The notes under the pieces were generated by a model, which was not told where the DNA came from, did not search any database, and saw only the letters and a program-made list of their open reading frames with translations. Made by a program: the position numbers and the translations under genes. This document shows positions 1 to 11,100 of a stretch of DNA of 64,000 bases, piece by piece. The DNA is from Aquatica leii. Taxonomy: Eukaryota; Arthropoda; Insecta; Coleoptera; Lampyridae. Position 1 is the stretch's first letter; each line of letters opens with the position of its first letter. The stretch is taken from NCBI GenBank assembly GCA_035610365.1, contig CM069433.1, positions 194,728,221 through 194,792,220 on the forward strand, given 5' to 3'.

Positions 1-655
1 TTTTTCTCTGATGAAAGTCCTAAACCTGCAGACTTATAGCTTACGACTGGACAGAGTAACTAAGGCGGGAAAAAGCTTGCTAGGGTGGAATCTGAGCGAA
101 TTGATTTAACTAAAATTTCCAGGTTTTGATAAAGCTGCTCTGATCGTTATCCCGCAAGGTAAATCCTTACCTCGTGTTTCTATCTTAGACGTTCCTACAA
201 ATCTCTCCCTCGAGCAGGTAAAGGAGGCAATTCTATCACAAACTTTCGACGATGCTTTTGATGAAATGCTACATCTTGCTAATGAGGAAATGAAAGTTTT
301 TTCTGCTTTGGCCCTCGGGACATAGGACCGAAAATTCCTTTTGGCATCACGTCCCGTTTACGTTGCTTGGAATGCGTGTAGGGTCAATGACCATATCCGT
401 GTTACGCGTTGCTTTAATTGTCAGAAGTTTGGTCAAAATTCAAACGACTGTAAAAGTGAAATACAGTGCGGTCATGCGCTGATAAGAAGGAAACCAAGAC
501 ATGCTCTAACACGGAGCAAGACCTTTCATGCACAAACTGCGCTCAGTTTGGCTATAACGATGGAGTCATTAGACACAGAGTCTCATACAATACTTGCCCA
601 GCATATATGAAACGGCTCGACGCCAAAATAGCAAACACTAATTATGGACAATAAG
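1..655 (+). pseudogene. Retrotransposon gag remnant (zinc-knuckle protein)
   Basis: Gag-like nucleic-acid-binding protein of the non-LTR element, spread over at least two frames. The N-terminal part around 180-300 reads as a typical R1-type gag stretch (SILDVPTNLSLEQVKEAIL). At about 401-445 a zinc knuckle reads CFNCQKFGQNSNDC: spacing CX2CX4-X-X4C is kept, but the expected histidine is glutamine. A second cysteine/histidine cluster and the closing CPAYMKRL motif lie in another frame at about 525-620, so at least one frameshift separates them. Stops and frame changes mean no functional product. Function in the living family is RNA binding and particle assembly. Confidence 0.75.
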
Positions 656-689
656 TACACTCAATTAACTTTGAAGTTTGCGCAAGTAA

Positions 690-1415
690 ATCTTCGCAAT
701 TTATAAGTTGCGACGTTTGAAGTTATGAGTTTCTCCTCCGACAATGACATTGAGATCTTACTGACACGACAGCCATACGTGTTTAGTTCTGGTTCTGGAT
801 ACTAGCTCGCTGGTGCGACTGCACCCTTCAACAGGATTTCCGCATCCTCTTGTTTGCGGTACTACTCTGCTATTGTTTTCAATAGTTTGAAGCCCGCCGG
901 AGTGGTTACACTCAGTCATTTAACGAATAACGGCACTGTAGTATGTAATCTATGATTACGGTTGGAAACACCTCCTTGGCAATCGTCGGTATTTATTGGC
1001 CGTCGAGTGAGAATGTACGCATTCATCTCCAACTCCTCGACAAAATTCTTGATGAACTAAGAGACGTTCTTATCATAATAGCATGTGACTTTAATTCGAA
1101 ATCGCCGCTTTGTCACTTCCTGGCGACCGACGAGCGCGGATGATACGTGGAGAACCTCGTGGGTGAACGTGACCTCTGCGTTGTCAACGAACCTCACCAA
1201 CCTTTCACCTTCTCTAGTCGCATAGGCTCGACAAACATCGACGTCACTTTGGCGTTCCCTTCTGTTGCCAGAAAAATTCTAAACTGGCGTGTTGTTCCAG
1301 AAGTTATTGAAGGCGACCATCGAGTGATACGGTTTGGGTTAACCGTCGAAGCGCCCTTTCTAGAACCTATCTCTAAGATGATCCTTGATTCTAAACGCAT
1401 AGATCTCAGTCGCTG
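690..1415 (+). pseudogene. Retrotransposon AP-type endonuclease remnant
   Basis: Remnant of the apurinic-like endonuclease that nicks target DNA for target-primed reverse transcription. The recognisable part begins near 952 and shows, in order, the strand VGIYWPSS, the motif CDFNSKSP (normally GDFN), DERG followed directly by a TGA stop at 1141-1143, the motif STNIDVTL and finally EGDHRVIRFGL, corresponding to the SDH box that carries catalytic Asp and His. The N-terminal third (690-950) is too eroded to follow with confidence. The copy is inactive because of the internal stop and the lost 5' frame. Confidence 0.8.
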
Positions 1416-3219
1416 GCAATCGCAAGTTGTATTCCTGGTTATCTTTTACGTGGTGCTTTGTGTCACAATCTTAGATTTGTAGACGTCGTCATTGATAAGT
1501 TGACCAAGATGATCCTTGATTCTTGGCAACGTAGCTTAACCGTATACGCATAAATTCTAGAGCCGGTGTGCCGTCATTAGACAGGTTAAAGGGAGCAATG
1601 CGTTGTTGTGAAAACACTAACAAAAAGCCCCGCTCAATGGATTGCCTCTAACAAGGCCGCGCTTTACCAGCACAGACTGGCAGTGAAGACAGCAAAGTGT
1701 AGCTCCTGGGAAAGATTCGTTGAAAAAAGCTTGGCGATGAGTCTGTGGGGGTTAGTTTACAGGTTGTCCTGTCGTAAGTTCCTGTCGATCCAACCGTGCT
1801 CCAATGTCCGAGACGACGACTGATACACTATTTCAGAATACGAGACGATTAAAGCTATTGTTTGCTCCCTGTTTTCTAAAGACGATCCGACGACAGATAG
1901 TCTTTTGCATGCTCAAATAAGATCCCGCAGTGACTTGCAAATAAGATCCCAACAGGACTGGGTGGTCACTAGCGACGATATGGCAGCGGTGGCTAGTAGA
2001 ATTCCTAAAAACAAGTCTCCTGGACCTGACGGAATACATAGTAATGTCTTACTTGTAATTGTACAAGATTCCCTCTCTTCTACGATCGTTGGTTGGTTTA
2101 ACTTATGAGAAGATTCATGACGACATTCCTCCATAAATTCTTTTCCATCCCAGTCAATATGGTTTCGTTCTAGACAAAACGACGACTGACACCGCACGTA
2201 GATTAATTATCAATGTACGACCGAACGTCTCAAAGTACAGACTTACAATTTTTATTGACGTTTCTGGAGCGTTTAACAGCGTATGGTGACTATCTATAAC
2301 AGAAGTTCTCGTCGTTAAGAGAGTACCTGCTGGTGCCACGCGCGTTATTCATAGTTATTTATTGAACAGATTGATAACTTATTCCTCGAACGTATCCCGG
2401 TCTGTTTATGCCAAACGACTGACGAAGGGATGTCCATAAGGCTCGGTTTTCGGAGCGACCTTGTGGAATCTGGTTGTAAACGACCTGCTTAGTACAGAAC
2501 TATTAGTAGACTACATTTTCACATACGCGGACGACATCACTGTCACGGTGTCTGTAATTTCTAGATGAGACTTAGAGGCAAAATTCAACACATGCCTTAA
2601 CATGAGAAGCTGGGCTGGCAGCAACAAACTGGCGGTCTCAGCGGACAAGACTAAATACATGGTTTTTGGCTCCACTTTAAAACGAGATCTTTCACTACTT
2701 CTCAATAACATTCTCGTCCGTAGGGTTTTCGAATTCAAGTACCTTGGACTTTTGCTTGATGACAGATTGAGTTTTGTAAAACGCTCATTCGTGGTTGACA
2801 AGTGTAAGATTGTCACAAAAAATCACCACGTGGTCAGGAAACTGGCATCGCTCTAATCCCTATTTCTTAGATCTATCCTCGGGGCTTATCGCACCGTTCT
2901 CGAATAGACTCTGTGTCATATCCAAGCATCCTCCCCTATATCTCCTTTTCCAGGAAATTTAATGCACCAAAGTTCTTGGCAAGGCTGGCATGTGCAATTT
3001 GATCAGCACATTTCGCTCAACGACTTTCCGTCCATTTCAGCGGCCAAACGTCACTTAATGGTCTTGATCTTGAGTGAAGAGCAGCGGTTGTGGAACACTT
3101 TCCATAAAGGGCGTAACGCCTACTTTCTTATCCTGGATATCCTAATCTGGGTCAGAATGTCCCACGTCCCGGACGAGAGGCAGTCTTTTCTTCACACGGC
3201 GGATGTTGTTCTTATTTAA
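1416..3219 (+). pseudogene. Retrotransposon reverse transcriptase remnant
   Basis: Continuation of the same ORF2. The linker at about 1608-1780 has the R1-type signature SSWERFVEKSLAMSLWGLVY. RT boxes follow in order: NKSPGPDGIHSN at about 2010-2045, box A FIDVSGAFNSVW at about 2251-2286, box B as GCP-stop-GSVFG near 2430-2455 (a TAA where glutamine is expected), and the catalytic YADD at 2524-2535, followed by NKLAVSADKTKYM and the FKYLGLLLDD region. The segment 2962-3219 resembles the C-terminal region of R1-like ORF2 (RLWNTFHKGRNAYF). Both catalytic aspartates survive but stops and frameshifts kill the frame. Not a host gene. Confidence 0.85.
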
Positions 3220-3230
3220 AAGCGCATTAG

Positions 3231-3419
3231 CGTTTTGAATGACGACAGCTGTGTGTCGCGTGGCGTTTTTTAGTTTTGCTAATTTATGCATGGTAATTTT
3301 TATTATTTTGCAATCACCGATGGCAGAGTAGAAGTTTAGTTTCGTTACATAACATTGCATGTTTATTTAGAGTCACTTTGGTTTATTACAATTTTTTTTG
3401 TTAAATAACACATTTGATT
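3231..3419. other. Non-coding spacer
   Basis: AT-rich sequence between the R1-clade remnant and the next retroelement fragment. It may include the 3' UTR of the R1 element. Short open frames on both strands have no recognisable motif. Confidence 0.5.
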
Positions 3420-3760
3420 TTCGTTTTAGCTGTCGCTGCCAATCTTTTTTCATGCCGACTTGGTATTAACTTAAAAGCCATAAGGCAGGTGCCTCGCGGA
3501 ACCACCTCCTCTCATAGCACACACGAATACTTAGCCCATCCTACTAGCCTTGTAAGACTATCCTTTCTACTCGAAACATTTCCTTGCTTAACCGATCCTT
3601 CTTGTGGCGAACTTGCACCAATAAAGTTCGGGTGGTATGGTGGGTCCACAACCTCCTTCTCTTCTTCGTTTGCTGCTCTGACGTTTCTTGACGCATTCTT
3701 CGATCGCCCTTCCCGTTTGTTCGACGTAGCTGCTTCCACATTTGCATATTAGTTCGTAGA
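3420..3760 (-). pseudogene. Probable Penelope-like GIY-YIG endonuclease fragment
   Basis: On the minus strand from about 3745 downwards the translation reads CKCGSSYVEQTGRAIEECV, which resembles the GIY-YIG core of Penelope-like element C termini (consensus C-x-CG-x2-Y-[IV]-G-x-TGR-x-I). Glutamate stands where the conserved glycine is expected. After a frame change, KKDRLSKEMFRVERIVLQ resembles the downstream helix with the conserved R/EALEI-type end. The GVYxI strand that should precede it is not visible, so this is a 5'-truncated, frameshifted piece. It is a separate copy from the one inside intron 1 of the kinase gene. A chance match is possible, because only about 50 residues carry the signal. 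Confidence 0.5.
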
Positions 3761-5062
3761 CTTTTTTTTTTAGTCCTTGATAATTTACTGTTAGTTAAGT
3801 AATAGTAACGAAATAAAAGGCAAGCGGACGAATTTCCTAGGACACTCTAGTTGGTTTCCTTTCCGTGGGTTATATTTTGGGTCCAGGCTTTCTATGAGCT
3901 CTCTTTATCTCGTTTAAGAAAGACTTATTGTTTTTCGTTCATGTTCAATTTTTGATCTTTCTGCTTTTCTATGTTTTGTTTTTCAGAAAACTTCTTTATG
4001 TGCAGTTTTATGTTAGCGACTCTTGCAACTGTGTCTAGAGGTCTATCCTCCTTTTGTTTGTACTTTTTCTTTGAGATCTTAATCAGTTTTAGCATTTGCT
4101 CTAACTACAAATTGGCGTTTTCGTGTCTTTGTTCATACGCAACAGTACTACCATTTTCTAATGGTTTGATTAGTAGTTGCCATTTTTTAAATTTGTTTTG
4201 CAGTGTTGTACATTCGTTCTTTTTGGTTTTAAAAATTTTAAGATTTGATTTGAGGTAAACAATTTTTCTCGCATAAACACAAGCGTGTATTGTGTGTTGC
4301 CTACTGCCTGCAATTACATGGTTTTCTTTACTTATTTTCTTTCTAGATATGTCAATACAGAATTCTCTCTACCACTCTATACATTTTTTTAAAATTAATT
4401 TATTAAATTACTATGATTATGTTTTTTTTAGTAACAAATTAGTAGAAATGGTTTAGCTTTTGTGTACCTTTAGTATAGAAGTAATTTAGTTACGATTAAA
4501 TTTAAGCTGTCATTTGGAATTAATCCAAAAATAATTAAATTGGTTTTCGTACAATATTGATTTTCTTTTTAAAAAAATCGAGCATCAATAACGTGCGCAG
4601 CTTACGTGGGTAGAGGGTGCGGAGACTTTTGTCTTCTTGGCTTTTGTTAATGACTAATTGTGAACATCGGTACAGTTCTCAAAAACTATGTCATTCTATT
4701 TTCTCGCCAAGATGTTTTTAAATAATTAATTTACACATAGTAAGAGTGTATATTCTCACGTTCATATTTTAAATTGTTTATAATGAGGCCAAAAGCTAAG
4801 CATACTTAAAGAGGAAGAACGATAACGTGCGCTTCCGATTTATTTACATTTATCACTTGTGTTTATTAAAATAATTACTACACTATACCTAACTAAATAC
4901 GTCACAGTATCTTTGATGTAAAGTGATAATGAACCAATGGGGATATGTCAACAATATAATACGTAAGCGAGTAGTGTTTTATCAACGGTTCCTTAGCACT
5001 ATTAATTTATTCGCTGTGGCAAACACGTACATATATTGTGCATTACAGGAGCTCTTGCTGAA
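3761..5062. other. Upstream region of the kinase gene, no recognisable gene
   Basis: AT-rich, mostly non-coding. On the minus strand 3900-4260 translates to a lysine-rich, coiled-coil-like but interrupted stretch that may be more retroelement debris; I cannot assign it. The interval 4300-5062 should hold the promoter and 5' UTR of the kinase gene. An in-frame TAA lies at 5003-5005, 58 bases before the ATG, and a potential splice acceptor (cattacag) ends at 5048, so an upstream non-coding exon is possible. An identical 11-mer (ataacgtgcgc) occurs at about 4589 and 4825. No convincing TATA box or initiator could be singled out. Confidence 0.5.
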
Positions 5063-5188
5063 ATGGACAAAGTTCGACGGGTTCCACATATTCCAGTAAA
5101 AATCGAAGAAAATCAATTACACGAAGGAGCTTATAATATCTTAAAAGAAATACGACCGTGCTGGCCTTACGAAAACATCAAATTCAAA
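5063..5188 (+). CDS. Etnk: Ethanolamine kinase coding exon 1
   Basis: Codons 1-42, from ATG 5063 to FK at the donor gtaagt (5189). It carries the conserved N-terminal block VPHIPVKIEE and EIRPCWP. It ends in phase 0. Missed by simple ORF calling because it is short. Confidence 0.9.
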
Positions 5189-8100
5189 GTAAGTACGTTT
5201 TTTTAATTTGACACACTCTGTATGTTGTTGTATTTACTATTATAATACTATTTGAAATTCTCTTATGGAACACGGCGTCGCAATTTGATTCGGTTAATTC
5301 AACAATCTTATCATACAGATTTTTTTACACCATGGATTAAATCGTTTTTTTTATTACGCTCTTTTGAAATTGTACATAGTTGTATGTTTATTTTTAGCTC
5401 GAGGTTATACAACTGATCAAAAACATTTTCAATCGTTTTCTTGATTTTGTATGGATTCGTTGTAACTTCGATTGTTATTTATACCACGTATATAATTTTG
5501 TATGTTGTATAGGAACGTAAAGACCTTTGATATACAAATTGGAGAAAAATGGTTAATCTCAAAAATAGCATTTAATTTAATATCGGTGATTCTATAAATG
5601 TGTCTTGTTTTACTATAGTAGTGTGCGTAGTAGTAGGTCAATGCGCAGATAATTCACAATGAATGGTTTCACGTTAATAACCTTTACTATCGTTGACATT
5701 TTCAAATTCTTTGTTTTTTAAAATATCTTACTAAAAGAACATTTTATGAACCTAAAAAAGAAACGTACAAATATGGTTTATCAGTATTTAGGTCACGCTT
5801 TAAAATGCGGTGTAGGACGGGTTACATTGCTGAACTGCAAAAATCGTTCATCCAGGTGTTGATCTTCCTTCCGGTCCGTTCTATGTAAACCTTCCCACAG
5901 GAGCAGGAAATACTGTAGACTCCGGGATCTTAAAGAGTCTTCTTGGGTTCTTTGGCTTTCGGAACTTTTTTCTGTCTTCTCGAAGTCTTTGATGTAGATG
6001 TTTGCTACTACTGCGGACTGGGGGACCCTATTGCTGCTGTTTGTAATAGGATCTTTTTTTTAAATTTTTTAAGGCGTTGGCCTGCCGCAGCAGGCTTAAG
6101 TGGCTCTTTCTGTCTGCCACCGCCGACAAATTAATACTGTATGGTAGTCATCATCTATTTCCTCATCACACAAAAAACACGAAGGGTTCTTTTTCTTCCG
6201 TATGCCAGACGGGTAGGAGCCAAAACATCTATGGCCGGTAAAGGCCTGTGTGGTGTGGTAATTTAAATGATCAAATTTTCTTCCAATCTATAACCGCAGG
6301 TCAGAGCTGTCGTGTCCAAGTTGCTTTTGTATATTCCGCCCATCTAGCCTGCCAGTTCCGCAGTTTTGTTTGCCAGGTTGTTTAGCCTTTTGGTGTTAAA
6401 TACCGAACGCCACCGTGGACAAACGGTCTCTTCACCCTGTTCATAAGATTTGACAGAGCTACCTCTCTTGCTGGCTCTGGTCAACACCTTCTGTAAGTGC
6501 ATTTTGAAAGTTAAGTGTATGTCAAGTCTCACCCTTAAGTAGACCATAGTCTCTCAGGTGACAACCGGCACGGAACCATGAAGCAACTGAATGTGTCTTA
6601 AGTTTCCTTCTGCAACTATAAGCTTGTTTTCTTTCATCCACCGGTTCACCTTGTCAATCGCCTGGTTCGTCACCCTTCTCAGAGCCTCGGGAGTACGAAC
6701 CTGCTCAAAAATTGCCAGATCATCTGCGTAAGCTGTAAGTACAATTTGGGCAGGGAGCGGTATGGGTAAAAGACCATCATAAAAGATGTTTCAGAGGGTA
6801 GGGCTAAGAATCGATCCCTGTGGCACCCCCAATGTAACATTGTGATGAGGACGCTGTTGCTTATCGTAGTACGTCACGCAACTGTTAGAGAGATAGCTGG
6901 CAGTAGTTTTTACCAGATGTGTCTCTAGCCTTTTCCGTTTCATTTTCTGTATAATTATTACCCACGGTGCCGAATTGTTAATGTCAAAGGAGACTAAAGT
7001 TCCTATATGCCTTGTACGCCGCGTACCCTCCTTCGCATTCTTTGCCAGGTTGCCAATCCGCATGAGAGCGTCTGTTGTAGACTTTTGCTTCATAAAGCCG
7101 TACTGGGTAGGTGAAACCCTTTATGTAAAGATCGTAAAGTATCCTACCTAGCAGCAGCCTTTCATAAACCTTTCCAAGGCTGTTAATAAGACATATAGGT
7201 CGCACGTCTGTTACAGAAGTGTCACTTGGTATTGGAATTAAGACAAATGTGGCTTTCTTCCATAAATTGGGAAAGTGTCCCTTCAGGAATAAGTCATTGT
7301 ACACATTTAATAGGTCTTTCGGGAACTCGCTTGTCATAAGTTTCATGCACTCCCTGGGTATTCCATCGGGACCAGGAGCTTTTTTGTATCCTGATTTACT
7401 AACAGCCTTAGCCAGTTCTTCTTCCGTGAAGATGCAAACCGTAGTGAAAACAGATTTGCAATAATAAGAGCTGTTTCGTCACAAGTAAGAGCAACTCGTT
7501 CCCTCCTCAGCTTAAGCACACTGGTTTGTAGGCTGTGTTCCACTGGTTCCCCTCCAATTCGGCACTCAGATTGTCCCACGCTTTCTTGTTTGCCTTATTG
7601 ATATCAAATGTGTATAGTTTTTTTGATTTCTAGGTACTTTCTATCTGCTTCAATTCTGACAGAGCATGTCACTCTTAGCTTCTTATTTCTAATGTATATC
7701 GCCCTTATCTGCTTTTGGTCCATTGTAAGCCGAGCTTTCATATCCCCGTTTATATTGGGCTCGCTAATAAGTACAATGTCAGCGTTGGCTTGTTCAGCTA
7801 TTATAGAGACCTGTGCCTTCCTTCTGCGACCAATATTATTTTGTGATGTGATGGCGATACTGTCCATGTTAATAGGTTTGTTTCGTTCCAATGTCGTCTA
7901 TGTGCTTTTTAAATGTGGGACAGGACATCGTCCACGGCGGAGGATCCTCACTGTCGCAGACGGCACAGTGTTTGTTATTAGCACAGTTCATCTTAGTATA
8001 GTCCTCCTTTTCGCAGTTTGCTCCTGTTTTAGCTCTTGCAGGTCTTAATTTTGTAATCAGTCTCCCAGCATCTGACGCACTAAACGGCTTCTCCTCCAGA

Positions 8101-11100
8101 ACTCTACATGTGTTGAGACCAATCCTTATAGACTTAACTTTAATAAGGTGGTCTGCTGTTTCCATTGGAGCTGTGACCGTGATGGACCGGGACTCACATC
8201 TCGCTGGTCTCAGCTTGCCCAGTCTGATTTTGCTTGTGTTCTCTTATGTCAACTAAGGCCGTCTTTACCTCCTGTACCGTAGTAATCTCGTCAAGATTAT
8301 GAATGTGTAGGGTACGGCCTGACCCCTTCATTGTGCACATATCACCTAAAATCTCAGCATTTACCTTACTTGTGATATTTTTTAGCACCTCTTAGTTGTC
8401 AGAGGCAATTAGAAGGTGCCCACATCCGGGTTTTCTTGACTGCTTTAAGCGGAGTTGACGATTCTTCTCACAACTGACGATTTAACCTCCTTGAACAGCT
8501 CAGTATACGATTTACCATTGTTTTTAATGAGCAACGTGCCGGTTTCTCCAGTCTCCTACCTGTACCAGTTGTTTAGGAGGCGGTACAAACAGCGTGACCT
8601 TTGATCCCTTCAATACAAATTCGCTTAGGTTCCTAACTGGCGCCAATTCGTCGCCGATGATCACAAGTTTAAGTTTGTCTATGTCAGATGCCTGGGCTTT
8701 GTCTTTCACTTGAGATAGCACTAATAACACCGATTCCGCCTAGGCTGTTTTCTTTTCCACAGTAAGCCCGTCTACAAACGTATATTTTATTATTTCTTCC
8801 TTTTCCACACCGGCGCCGTCTTCTATATGTCGACATTTTTCGTTGTAATTTTGTTACTAGTAATCAACCTGCGACCTTCTTGGGCATGTTTTCTTCATTA
8901 CCGTGGCTGAGAAAAACAACGGTATCTGTGGTTACGTTCTCTATTTTAGTCGCCTCAAAAGTATCAAGCGGCCACTCCTCGTCAATAAGCGGCCACCGCA
9001 TTCTTTATGGCCTCTTCAATTTTTCTTTTATTTTGCTCCTCAGCCGATATAACCATTGGCAGCGCCCGCAGAACCAAGCCACGGAGACTGAATCATTGTT
9101 CACCGGTCTTGGGGTGAAATTTTCACTGTTTCCCTGATCAACTGTCTAACATCCGCAGTGGCTAACTGGCAGGCAAGGCTGTCCTTAATCTCCTTTTTTG
9201 TATTTGTTGATTTATTGGTAAGGTTAAGGAGTGTTCTAGATTCTTTATCGACGTCAAACAGTAGTTTAAGAAGTTTTTCGTGTAATAATTCGGTGGTTTA
9301 GGGTTTGTCAATTTCTACGGTCTGGAAAGACGTATTCATTCGCTTTCTTTTGGCCGCTGACATACCATTTAGATCGAGCTCAAATTCGTTTAACACGTAA
9401 ACACTATTAAAAAAACACCCTCTTCGAGCTCAGTGTCAAACAAGACCGTCTATTAGTTCAAAAAATATATCGGTCCAGCCGTTTACTGACCAAACACTAA
9501 TCAGTGCACGCCAACAGATAAGTAGCTACCTAATTTATTTGGTGTCCGATAAGCAAAAAACAAAGACCAGGGGGTAGCTAATAATCGCACCTACTTCCTG
9601 CAAAAGGAAGAAAAGTTATCGGGCTGCTGGTTTGGCCGTAACAAAGGCCATAAACAACATACGTCAGCACGCCCGAGGAAAAAAACAGGATACGTAGCTT
9701 TCGTACCTCCGAGTTAGGTGTTAAAAGAACGTGACCCTGCAAAGGCGTATTAGGTAGGCTAGTTACTCATTCATGTCTTCTTCCACCTGGTGTCAATGAA
9801 TGAGTTCCAAACCTGGGTTGATGGGGTTTGGCTGAAAACGAAAGTAACATCGGTAGATTGCGGTGTCATAGTCCGTATCTTGTCGATAACGTGGGTTGAG
9901 TTCTTAATGTGATGTTCTGATTTTTCGACGAAGTTCTACCTTGTGGGTGGCTGATCCTGTTGCTCTAACAATGTGTATAAGAGGCATTTTTGGTTTATGG
10001 ATCTTACGAAGGCCGTGGGAGGTGAGAGACTGCTATCCGATGGTAGTAGCTTTCTCTGTTCCACTGTATTGAGATTCTTTGATGACATCTGAGACCTTCT
10101 TCTCCAATCATCTGTTTGGGTTCTTTCTGATCTTCTCGTATGTGGGGTTCTCCAACAGAGCGTTTATCTTGACGATGTCGGCCGTTATATTCCTCTTGTC
10201 GACTGGAAGGACGGTGATTACTTTAGTTTTTTTTAGCAATTTTAAGGCTCTTCATTTTTCTCTGCTTATGCTGGATTTTGGTCTTCTTCAGTATGTCCCT
10301 TGTCTTGATTCTTATTTTTTCGTTAAGGTGCGCTGTGTGCGTTTTAACTGTGACCTCGATGGTGCTGACGACCTCTTTTAAATCGCATTGAGAATGTTTC
10401 TCTTGTGCTATCTATTCTTTAGAAGAGCTTTTTGTAGATGTTTTATTTCTGTCGAGCTCTTTTACTTTCTGTATCGGATGGTGGTGTGATTTTTGCTTTT
10501 AGATATCTATTTGTATGTGGTGTTTCACTTTCATAGAACCGGGTATGACGTTTTGATCCCTGCAACGGCAGAGGAATGTCAACTGAGACGGTAGATTTCA
10601 TTTCTTGATCCTAAGGGTTTCTAAAGTCCTGATGGTTTGACGCGTATGTACTGATTATTTTTGCTTTTAGGCCTTCGCGGCAGTCGTCCACTCTTGAAGT
10701 TTGGTTGACATCTTCTCTTTAGCACTGAAGACCACATTCACTCCATTTCTCTTGAGCAGTTTGTACTATTGTGCCCGGGTATCTTTGAATGTATGGGACG
10801 AAACCTGTGGTTCTGGTATCTTGTCTTGGGTTCTACGTCGGTTGTATTTAGATCTTGTTGAGAATGTCTCTCTTGTCGTATTCATTCATCAGTAGGGTCT
10901 TTTCTAATTGTTTCATTTCTTCTTCTAAGAGTTCTGGTTTACATATCACTTTTGCCCTCCTCGCCAAGGTGTGGATTGCGCGTTTAGATACCTGTCCATG
11001 TGTGTTGGTTTCTTAGACACCCGGTGATCCAATGAACCGTCGTCTTAGACATCTAGAAATGGTATGCTCCCGTTGTTTTCCACTTCTATGATGAATTGGT

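Larger units (their letters stand above)
1..3230 (+). mobile_element. Decayed R1-clade non-LTR retrotransposon
   Basis: A plus-strand LINE-type element whose gag, AP-like endonuclease, reverse transcriptase and C-terminal region follow one another in the usual order, so this is one copy rather than scattered pieces. The 5' end lies outside or at the window edge. R1-clade membership is inferred from the gag with CCHC knuckles, the endonuclease motifs, the RT box sequences and a C-terminal region with no RNase H that I can see. Each reading frame is broken many times by stops and frameshifts, so the copy is dead. No clear poly(A) tail or target-site duplication was identified at the 3' side, and the right boundary near 3230 is approximate. 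Family-level placement needs a library comparison. Confidence 0.85.
6050..9730 (-). mobile_element. R1-clade non-LTR retrotransposon nested between Penelope pieces
   Basis: Minus-strand element read from about 9730 down to a poly(A) end, seen on the plus strand as a T-rich run at about 6051-6074. Gag, a partial endonuclease and RT follow in order. Penelope-like RT sequence lies on both sides in the same orientation, so the simplest reading is insertion into a Penelope-like element that was already in the intron. The 5' UTR would occupy about 9420-9730. Stops and frameshifts occur throughout, and the endonuclease core is missing. No confident target-site duplication was found. It differs from the plus-strand R1-clade copy at the left end of the window. 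Confidence 0.8.

Noticed and set aside
1..3230. Host gene with zinc fingers and nuclease domain
   Set aside because: Domain order gag-endonuclease-RT with a YADD box and pervasive stops identifies a dead retrotransposon.
3414..3752. Plus-strand ORF of 112 codons
   Set aside because: The opposite strand carries the GIY-YIG-like motif; the plus-strand frame has no recognisable feature.
3971..4258. Plus-strand ORF of 95 codons rich in Phe, Ser and Cys
   Set aside because: Looks like the complement of a lysine-rich AT-rich stretch; the hydrophobic appearance follows from T-rich codons. No family recognised.
5429..5641. Minus-strand ORF of 70 codons in intron 1
   Set aside because: Composition-driven open frame in AT-rich intron with no motif.
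7608..8048. Plus-strand ORF of 146 codons
   Set aside because: Antisense shadow of the retroelement gag and endonuclease, which carry the recognisable motifs on the minus strand.
6050..9740. Target-site duplication of the nested R1-clade element
   Set aside because: Flanks at about 6040 and 9735 share only short similar strings (taatagg and tattagg), too weak to call.
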